Below, in pieces: positions 54,499 through 61,745 of a stretch of DNA of 64,000 bases. The position numbers and the translations under genes are program-made. The stretch comes from G963678255 sp963678255 (lineage in GTDB: Bacteria > Cloacimonadota > Cloacimonadia > Cloacimonadales > WRIO01). The notes beneath the pieces were generated by a model, which worked only from the letters and a program-made list of their open reading frames with translations, did no database searches and had not been told where the DNA came from. The stretch covers positions 310,001 to 374,000 of the forward strand of contig CAXXTW010000001.1 of assembly GCA_963678255.2 (NCBI GenBank). Reading direction: 5' to 3'. Numbering within the stretch: the stretch's first letter is position 1; each line of letters opens with the position of its first letter.

Positions 54499-56444
54499 TG
54501 TTTAACTTATCGTTTTTAAATGCAGGAATATTATTTGTAACATTGGCGACAGTCATTCCCTTATTAATACATTTATTTAGCAAGCAAAAACCACAAAAGG
54601 TATATTTCAGCTCATTAAAGTTTATCAAAGAGAGTTTAAAAGAAAGACAAAAGCAGATTAAGATAAAGAATCTTTTGATCATTATTATCAGAATGCTTAT
54701 AATCTTATTAACGATCTTAGCAATAGCTCGACCTGCCGTTAAAACTTCATTACAAAAGTCAAAGCAAAGTCATAATGAAACAGCAGTTGCCATAATTATT
54801 GATAATTCAATCAGTATGGATTATTTAGTGGATAATGAGACAGAATTTGAAAAAGCGAAGAAGATTTTTAATGAGATCAATGGATTATTAACAGACAAAG
54901 ACATAACTTTGGTGTTATCAAGAGATAGCCAATGGAACCAATTGAACAGCCGATTGATTTATGGAAAAGCAGGAAAGGAAAGTCTTTCATCTTTATCAAT
55001 CAGCTATCTACCTTTAAGCCTGAATGAGTGCATTTCAGAAGCAAACCGTTTTTTAAGTGAGAGTAATTATCTCAATAAAGAAATCTATGTAATCTCTGAT
55101 TTTCAGAAGGAAGAAAAGATAAACAAGTCTGATATTCCTGTTTTTATAATCCCAACATCACAAACAAAGACTCGAGTTAATCTCAGTATTAAAAACCCAT
55201 CCATTATTGCCTCTCATAAGAATATCTACGAAAAAGAAATAGAGTTTACTATAAAAAATCATTCTAACGACGAGCAAAATGATATCATTTATAAGATCTT
55301 TCTAAATGGAAACCCAGTTTCAGAAAAGATGATCAGTCTATTTGGAAATCAGGAGAAAACAGAAACCCAGAGTCTCAGTAATTCAGTTCCTGGCTGGAAT
55401 GAAGGATGGATAGAGATAAAGAATGAAGTGATGTTACCGGATAATCGAGTTTATTTTTCATATTATATTGAGAGTAGTCCACGAATAGCTTTATTTTCTG
55501 ATCACACGCTAAATTCATCATTTAATGTAGTTTTAGATTTATTTAAAGGCAAAACAGGAAAGGTTGAACAAGTGAATCCTTCTGGTTTTAGTTCAGAAGA
55601 TCTAGATAAATATACCTTTTTTATTATTAATTTGAATCATTTTGATGAGAAGCTTAAACAGTTACTCTTGCAAATGGAGGATAAGAACAAAAAAGCGTTA
55701 ATCCTTCTAAACAGTAATTTAACATCTGAGGACTACCAGTTAATCCAAGAGATCGTATCCGGGCAGGTACAGATAATAAAAGGATCAGAAAAAACAGGAG
55801 CAATCAGTTTTATCAACAATCATCATCCCATCTTAAAGTTATTCGACATCAATACATTGAAACTGATAAATATCAATCCAGTGGTCAAGATCCAAAATAG
55901 TACTTCAGGAAATGTACTTCTTCAATCTGATCAATCACCATTATTGACAGACAATCATCATTTATTATTAAATATCAATTTGGATAAAGAGAATGGGAAT
56001 TTTATACTAAGTCCTGCTTTTCCTGTATTATTTTTCCGCATATTTCAATATATGTCTAATGTGGAATTTTCTGATATATTTAAGCCGGTGGGGTCAATGT
56101 TAGAAATCAATGAGGGAACAGTATCCATTTCAAAAGACAAAAAGTTTTCGATAAATAATGGACGCTATCAATTCACAGAACCTGGGATTTACAGAGTTCA
56201 GGATAGGGATAAAGGGGAAAAGAGTTTATCCATAAATCTTGGAAATTATGAAGAGAGCGATTATACTCGATGGGATACACACAATAAGAACAATATCAAT
56301 TTCTTAGATGATAAATGGAAGAATGAGATCTTACGCAGTCGATTGGGTTTAGAGATCTGGAAATATCTATTAGTACTTGTCTTTATTTTAGTGGGGTTTG
56401 AGATGTACATCATAAAGAGAGAAGAAAACCGTAACAAACAGTAA
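54498..56444 (+). CDS. BatA-domain / VWA-domain membrane protein
   Basis: 648 residues. The N-terminal BatA domain has two membrane helices (NAGILFVTLATVIPLLIHLF; LLIIIIRMLIILLTILAIAR). A VWA domain follows with MIDAS motif DNSISMD near residue 96. A long extracytoplasmic region of beta type comes next, and the C-terminus has one membrane helix (YLLVLVFILVGFEMYII). Bat proteins occur in FCB bacteria, often with MoxR ATPases, and are poorly understood. It is coupled (1-bp overlap) to the PorV-like gene; no moxR or other bat gene is adjacent. Confidence 0.85.
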   Translation: MFNLSFLNAGILFVTLATVIPLLIHLFSKQKPQKVYFSSLKFIKESLKERQKQIKIKNLLIIIIRMLIILLTILAIARPAVKTSLQKSKQSHNETAVAIIIDNSISMDYLVDNETEFEKAKKIFNEINGLLTDKDITLVLSRDSQWNQLNSRLIYGKAGKESLSSLSISYLPLSLNECISEANRFLSESNYLNKEIYVISDFQKEEKINKSDIPVFIIPTSQTKTRVNLSIKNPSIIASHKNIYEKEIEFTIKNHSNDEQNDIIYKIFLNGNPVSEKMISLFGNQEKTETQSLSNSVPGWNEGWIEIKNEVMLPDNRVYFSYYIESSPRIALFSDHTLNSSFNVVLDLFKGKTGKVEQVNPSGFSSEDLDKYTFFIINLNHFDEKLKQLLLQMEDKNKKALILLNSNLTSEDYQLIQEIVSGQVQIIKGSEKTGAISFINNHHPILKLFDINTLKLININPVVKIQNSTSGNVLLQSDQSPLLTDNHHLLLNINLDKENGNFILSPAFPVLFFRIFQYMSNVEFSDIFKPVGSMLEINEGTVSISKDKKFSINNGRYQFTEPGIYRVQDRDKGEKSLSINLGNYEESDYTRWDTHNKNNINFLDDKWKNEILRSRLGLEIWKYLLVLVFILVGFEMYIIKREENRNKQ

Positions 56445-56689
56445 ATTTTGAGTAATTTATTTTACTATTTTCAATAAATAAAAATAGATTAGACTATAAA
56501 ACAATATTGAGGTATCTCCAAGGGAGCAGTAAGCTACCAGTAAGGTACAAGAAGGATAGTCGTAAAGAAGGAATAGCAAATATTCATTTAAGAGAGAAAT
56601 AGAAACAACCCCAATATCATAATTAATAATTAATTAAGTTTCGCTTGACAGATGAATGACATATTAGTCTTATTCATAAAGGAGGCATT

Positions 56690-57169
56690 ATGTCATTCAG
56701 ATATTCCAGTTTTTATATTATTGCACAGTTACTAGTCATGTTTATTGTCCTTGAGCTATTTAGTTATGGTTTAAATATCCTTTTTCCGATGAAAATTGTT
56801 TTAAGAATGATCCTTAATAATATTGCATTAATGATTTATCTTTTCTACATTTTTTATTGTTTTAAATACCGTTTAACCATGACAGAAGTCGGGTTTTCAG
56901 AGAGTGCTAATATACGGTATGGGATAACTAACCGCAAAGAGATTATTACAAAGGATAATAGAGAGTATCCATGGGATAAAGTGAGTAAAGTGATCAAATC
57001 TTCTCAGTTTTTAATATCATGTATCGTTGTGATTGTTGCCTATAATGGTAAAGAGAAGAGATTTGTAATTTCACCTTTTTTTAGAGACAGGCATTTTATT
57101 TACAGAAAAATAATGGAAAAAGTTGATCCCTTTTTTATTTCAGAAGAGGCATATGATCTCTTACGATAA
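56690..57169 (+). CDS. Two-helix membrane protein with PH-like (YcxB-type) domain
   Basis: 159 residues. Two N-terminal membrane helices (~10-60) are followed by a small soluble domain (FGYGITNRKEIITKDNREYPWDKVSKVIKS-type pattern) resembling the bacterial PH-like fold of YcxB proteins, where a W(D/E)xI-like strand precedes a helix. AAAGGAGG lies before the ATG; TTGACA at 56645 with a weak TCTTAT -10 may be its promoter. Function unknown. Confidence 0.6.
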   Translation: MSFRYSSFYIIAQLLVMFIVLELFSYGLNILFPMKIVLRMILNNIALMIYLFYIFYCFKYRLTMTEVGFSESANIRYGITNRKEIITKDNREYPWDKVSKVIKSSQFLISCIVVIVAYNGKEKRFVISPFFRDRHFIYRKIMEKVDPFFISEEAYDLLR

Positions 57170-57251
57170 CTAAAATGACAATTATCATCTTGACAAAGAA
57201 CGTTTAGTGATAAAAGTCAACTTAATTAAATTAGGGGAATGGTCATTAGTA

Positions 57252-58265
57252 ATGAGTCGTAATAAATCAACAATAATACTAATAGTATTTATTTTATTAA
57301 CATTGAAGATCTTTAGTGAAAGCAAAATACCTAACGGACTAATCAATTATTCTTTAAACAATCAGTCTTTAAATAATCACCACTTAATATTGGTAGAAAA
57401 GTCAAAACAAAAAGCATATTTGTATCAATGTCTTAATGATTCCTTAATATTTCTAAAAGATTTTACAATTACTTCAGGTAAAAAACCAGGAGATAAAGAG
57501 CGTTATGGAGATTTAAAAACACCAGAAGGTTTTTATACTATTGAAGGGCAAATACCCCGTCAACGTTTATCTTCGAAGTATGGTATAGGAGCATTTCCTC
57601 TGAGTTATCCAAATGCCATTGATCGTTATTTGAATAAAAATGGCAATGGGATATGGCTTCATGGAACAGATAAAGATATAGTCCCTTTAGACACAGAGGG
57701 ATGTATTCGATTTAACAACAAAGATTTAGAGAGTATTTCTCCATTATTTGAATTTGGTAAAACCCCAGTCATAATAGCAGATTCCATCGAATGGTATTCA
57801 AAAGATGAGCTTAATAATGAGAAAGAAGAGTTTATAGACACATTTCTTTCATGGCGAGAAGCTTGGGAATCACAAAATATAGAGTCATACTTTCAGTATT
57901 ATCATCAAAACTTTTATACCAGAAATTTAAGAATGAATTTTGAACAATGGATTAAGTATAAAGAGAAAATCAATAACAAACGAAGTGAAATAAAAGTAAC
58001 CATTGAGGATTTGCATTATTTCTATTCAAAGAACTATTTATTAACAGAGTTTAAGCAAACTTATCATTCTAAGACATATTCAGACAAAGGAACAAAGACT
58101 ATGTTATGGAAGCGTGAACCAGCCGGTTGGGTAATCCTTCGGGAAGAATGGGATGGCTTTACCATTCCAATTTTATCAGATACTCCAGTTGATTTTGATA
58201 AACAAATCCCAGAATCAAATGATTTATTAAATATGTCAGTAAAACAGAATGGGGAAATTAAATGA
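57252..58265 (+). CDS. L,D-transpeptidase-fold carboxypeptidase with NTF2-like domain (Csd6/Pgp2-like)
   Basis: 337 residues. An N-terminal membrane anchor or signal (STIILIVFILLTLKIFS) is followed by a YkuD domain with the catalytic signature IWLHGTDKDIVPLDTEGCIRF (in part; His, Gly-Cys and Arg all present) and a C-terminal NTF2-like domain (~200-320; FLSWREAWESQNIESYFQYY). This is the architecture of Helicobacter Csd6 and Campylobacter Pgp2, L,D-carboxypeptidases that trim muropeptides to set helical shape. The stop overlaps the next gene's ATG by 4 bp, and that gene is Csd4-like. Start 57252 is chosen because it opens the signal segment. Confidence 0.82.
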   Translation: MSRNKSTIILIVFILLTLKIFSESKIPNGLINYSLNNQSLNNHHLILVEKSKQKAYLYQCLNDSLIFLKDFTITSGKKPGDKERYGDLKTPEGFYTIEGQIPRQRLSSKYGIGAFPLSYPNAIDRYLNKNGNGIWLHGTDKDIVPLDTEGCIRFNNKDLESISPLFEFGKTPVIIADSIEWYSKDELNNEKEEFIDTFLSWREAWESQNIESYFQYYHQNFYTRNLRMNFEQWIKYKEKINNKRSEIKVTIEDLHYFYSKNYLLTEFKQTYHSKTYSDKGTKTMLWKREPAGWVILREEWDGFTIPILSDTPVDFDKQIPESNDLLNMSVKQNGEIK

Positions 58266-59998
58266 AGATAAAAGCAACACTCTTTTTTATTCTAATTTTT
58301 ATGGGTTTGTATTCCCAAACAACGGTTGAGACATATTTTAAGAATACTGATTATGAATTGAATGTGTATAACATTCATGGGGCAAAAGCAGGAAAAACAT
58401 TAATGATCATCGGAGGAATTCAGGGAGATGAGTCAGGAGGATACCTTTCAGCTGATTTATTTGTTGATATGGCTCTAGAGCAAGGAAATTTAATCATCAT
58501 CCCCAGGGCAAACATACCTACCATCATAAAAAATCTTCGTCAGGTAAATAAGGATATGAATCGTCGTTTTGATGAAGCAAAAACTGATATTTTTGAAGAT
58601 GCTGTCGTGGAAGTATTAAAGCTCTACATGCAAAAAAGTGATTTTTTGCTCAATCTTCATGAAGGTGGAGGCTTTTATCGTAGTGAATATATTGATGCAA
58701 CACATAACCAGATGAAGTTTGGACAATGCATTATCGCTGATGCAGACTCTTTTTTTACGGGAAAACACAATAAAACATTATATTTAAGAGACTTTGCTCA
58801 AGAAGTATGTGACAATATAAATCCATTAATTGAAGAAGAGGCATTTCATTTTCGTTTTAATAATCATAATACAATTTCTCCAAAGACAGCCCATATAGAA
58901 CAACGTAAAAGTGCTACATATTATGCATTAACACAAGCGCAAATTCCAGCATTTGGTGTTGAAGTGTCAAAACAATTACCAAGTTTGGAATTAAAAATTA
59001 AATTTCATAAAATGATCATTAAAGAATTTATGAGACTCTTAGATATTAAGCCAGATTACCCTTTGGTTGATGAATTAGAGCCAAAACTTGACTATATTGT
59101 TTTATTAATAAATGGAAAAAGAGTATTGGCAGAGCCTAGTGAGAGTCTTATCATCCCAGAGAATTCAGAAGTATCCGTACAATTAATCCAGGGAAATGTA
59201 AAGAGAGGATTTCTGGCAGATATTGTTGGAGTTGGGACCATGAATGATATGGGAAAATCCTTTATTATCAGTAAAAGCACTACCATAAATTTGAGGAAAG
59301 ATAACAAACAATTGACCCGCATTAATCTTAACGTGGATAAAACCGAGAAACTTGCAGTAAGAGCAGAGTACCAAGGTATAAAAATCATGATTGATAATGT
59401 ACCTTATGAAATTTTACCAGAAAAGACTTTAACCGTAGATACACCCAAAACCATACAGGTTGTTGGATCTTTGAATGATGAGAAAGATTTAGTAATAAAT
59501 TTTGTAGGATATGCGAATTTAAAAGGAACACCAGATGACAAGGGTTATATCATCCACACACCAGAAGATCTAATACCAAAATATTCTTTAAACAATGGAA
59601 CACTATGGGAAATCGATGTTTATAAAAACCATAAAATAATAGCTAAGCATTACATCAATTTTAATCAGAATGCACAGTATAAGTTACAATACACTTTGAA
59701 TCAGAAAAGTTACACAATCAATACAGGGGACACTTTATTTTGTAAAACAGGTGATTTATTGTATATCGAAAAAGCTTTAATCGGAGATAGAACAAAAAAA
59801 GATATCAAAATAAATATAGCTGGATACATTTCAAATCCCAAAAAGGATGGAGATGATCAGGGGGAAAAGATAGAATTAAAGAGGAAGGACTTTATCGATA
59901 AATTTAAAATCAGTCATAATCTTTTTGAGATCCAAATCAATCAAAAGGAAGTGCGTTTAGCAACCTTTTATTTAGAAATTACTAACGATGAAAGATAA
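58262..59998 (+). CDS. M14/M99-type D,L-carboxypeptidase (Csd4/Pgp1-like)
   Basis: 578 residues with a signal peptide (ATLFFILIFMGLYS). The zinc-binding motif is GGIQGDESGG, giving Gln54 and Glu57 as ligands with His133 (LLNLHEGGG) as third; Csd4 of Helicobacter pylori uses this same atypical glutamine. NRRF (~101) fits substrate binding, and Glu234 (FGVEVSKQ) fits the general acid/base. Three beta-type C-terminal modules follow (~280-575). It would cut tripeptide side chains of peptidoglycan to dipeptides in the periplasm. GGGGA precedes the ATG. Confidence 0.85.
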   Translation: MKIKATLFFILIFMGLYSQTTVETYFKNTDYELNVYNIHGAKAGKTLMIIGGIQGDESGGYLSADLFVDMALEQGNLIIIPRANIPTIIKNLRQVNKDMNRRFDEAKTDIFEDAVVEVLKLYMQKSDFLLNLHEGGGFYRSEYIDATHNQMKFGQCIIADADSFFTGKHNKTLYLRDFAQEVCDNINPLIEEEAFHFRFNNHNTISPKTAHIEQRKSATYYALTQAQIPAFGVEVSKQLPSLELKIKFHKMIIKEFMRLLDIKPDYPLVDELEPKLDYIVLLINGKRVLAEPSESLIIPENSEVSVQLIQGNVKRGFLADIVGVGTMNDMGKSFIISKSTTINLRKDNKQLTRINLNVDKTEKLAVRAEYQGIKIMIDNVPYEILPEKTLTVDTPKTIQVVGSLNDEKDLVINFVGYANLKGTPDDKGYIIHTPEDLIPKYSLNNGTLWEIDVYKNHKIIAKHYINFNQNAQYKLQYTLNQKSYTINTGDTLFCKTGDLLYIEKALIGDRTKKDIKINIAGYISNPKKDGDDQGEKIELKRKDFIDKFKISHNLFEIQINQKEVRLATFYLEITNDER

Positions 59999-60380
59999 TC
60001 AAAACAGAAAAATTGGAACAGAAGCAGAGATAATTTGTCAGAAGTATTTAATAAAAACAGGTTATGAAATCTTAGAAAGCAATTTTCATAGTGCATATGG
60101 AGAGATCGATATTATTGCAAGAGAAGGCAATTATTTAGTGTTTGTAGAAGTAAAATATCGGACAAGTCTTTCTGAAGATAGTGCGAAGAATGCAGTCAGC
60201 TATCAAAAACAAAGAAAATTAATAAAAACAGCCATGATCTATTATGCTCATCATGATGAAGCTGAAGCATTATATAGCCGATTTGACGTCATCCTTATCA
60301 ATCCAAAAGAAGAAGAGAATTCCTATGACATTAAACATTTTAAAGATGCTTTTCGCTCTGAAGATATTGATTTTGAGTAA
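59988..60380 (+). CDS. yraN: UPF0102 / YraN-family nuclease-fold protein
   Basis: 130 residues with the PD-(D/E)xK-like core: GTEAEIICQKYLIKTGYEI (in part), GEIDIIAREGNYLVFVEVK and FDVILIN. The family is small and cytoplasmic with a presumed DNA-related role. Its start overlaps the end of the Csd4-like gene by 11 bp, and mnmE follows after 3 nt. Confidence 0.88.
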   Translation: MKDNQNRKIGTEAEIICQKYLIKTGYEILESNFHSAYGEIDIIAREGNYLVFVEVKYRTSLSEDSAKNAVSYQKQRKLIKTAMIYYAHHDEAEALYSRFDVILINPKEEENSYDIKHFKDAFRSEDIDFE

Positions 60381-60383
60381 AAG

Positions 60384-61745
60384 ATGAACCAATCCTTTCC
60401 AATTGATACCATTGCAGCCATATCAAGTCCCAGAGGACGAGGAGGAATAGCTGTCCTCCGAGTTAGCGGAGCAGAAGCTTTTCAAGTTGTAGAGAAAATA
60501 ACAAAGTTAAAGAAGAATTTTTCAGAGCTGAACAGTCATCAGGTCTATTTGGGAAAGATCTATGATGAAGGCCGTTTAGTTGATGAAGTGTTATTGACAA
60601 TATTTAGAGCACCCAACAGTTATACGGGTGAGAATGTAGTGGAGATATCCTGTCATGGAAACGATTTTATTACCTCTCAGATATTGGAACTTTTATTAAA
60701 ACATTGCCGATTAGCTAATCCAGGAGAGTTTACGTTAAGAGCTTTTTTAAATCAAAAAATGGATCTAACTCAGGCAGAAGCAGTTGGTAACTTACTAATG
60801 GCTCAGACAATACAAGCTCAGAAAACATCATTGATGCAATTGGAAGGGAAATTGGTTAAACGAATTAAAGCAGTATTGGCAAAAATTACTTCATTAAGAA
60901 TTAAATTTGAGTTATCGATAGATTTTATAGAAGATGAAGTTCCTCTTTATGATCAAGATCAATTAGAGGCTGAGTTATTGGATATCCACAAGGAATTATC
61001 TGAGCTTGAGAGAAGTGGTCATGATGGTATGATCATACAGGACGGTTTAAAGATCAGTTTAGCTGGGTCTCCTAATGTGGGCAAATCCAGTTTGTTTAAT
61101 AGTTTTTTAGAAACAGAAAGAGCGATAGTTACACCGATACCAGGGACAACGAGGGATTATTTAGAAGAAGCTATTTCGTTGAATGGTTATTTAGTTCGTT
61201 TTTTTGATACAGCGGGTATCAGAGAATCAGTCGATACAGTCGAACAAATAGGGATTGAGCGATCATGGGAAAAGATAAATCAATCAGATTATATAATTTA
61301 TTTATCTTCAAAAGATATATCAATCATGGATCAAAAAGAATTTATCGAATCAATACCCTCAGATAAGTTAATCAAAGTCTTTAATAAAGCAGATTTATTA
61401 AATGAAAAGGAAAAAACAGACTTAATAAATCAGGGATGGATTCTTTGTTCAACAGTAACTAAAGATGGATTAACTGAGCTGATTAGTTATATATGTTCGT
61501 TATTTACCAATATGGATGAAGAAATTTCATCAGGCGTTATAAGTAATGCCCGTCAACTCTCAGCTGTAAAAAAAGCAATAGAGAGTGTAAATCAGGCAAT
61601 ACTATCCTTTCAAAATTATTTCGGAGTCGAGTTTATCGCCTTCGATTTGAAAATAAGCAGTGAAGCTTTAGAAGAAATCATTGGCAGAGTGTCTTCAGAT
61701 GACTTACTCAACCAAATTTTCGACAACTTCTGCATCGGCAAATAA
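60384..61745 (+). CDS. mnmE: tRNA modification GTPase MnmE
   Basis: 453 residues. With MnmG it installs (carboxymethyl)aminomethyl at wobble uridine 34. It has an N-terminal folate-binding domain (DTIAAISSPRGRGGIAVLR in part), a helical domain and an inserted G domain with G1 GSPNVGKSS (228-236), DTAG and NKAD, plus the C-terminal CIGK whose Cys is conserved. The frame overlaps the start of comEC. Confidence 0.97.
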   Translation: MNQSFPIDTIAAISSPRGRGGIAVLRVSGAEAFQVVEKITKLKKNFSELNSHQVYLGKIYDEGRLVDEVLLTIFRAPNSYTGENVVEISCHGNDFITSQILELLLKHCRLANPGEFTLRAFLNQKMDLTQAEAVGNLLMAQTIQAQKTSLMQLEGKLVKRIKAVLAKITSLRIKFELSIDFIEDEVPLYDQDQLEAELLDIHKELSELERSGHDGMIIQDGLKISLAGSPNVGKSSLFNSFLETERAIVTPIPGTTRDYLEEAISLNGYLVRFFDTAGIRESVDTVEQIGIERSWEKINQSDYIIYLSSKDISIMDQKEFIESIPSDKLIKVFNKADLLNEKEKTDLINQGWILCSTVTKDGLTELISYICSLFTNMDEEISSGVISNARQLSAVKKAIESVNQAILSFQNYFGVEFIAFDLKISSEALEEIIGRVSSDDLLNQIFDNFCIGK

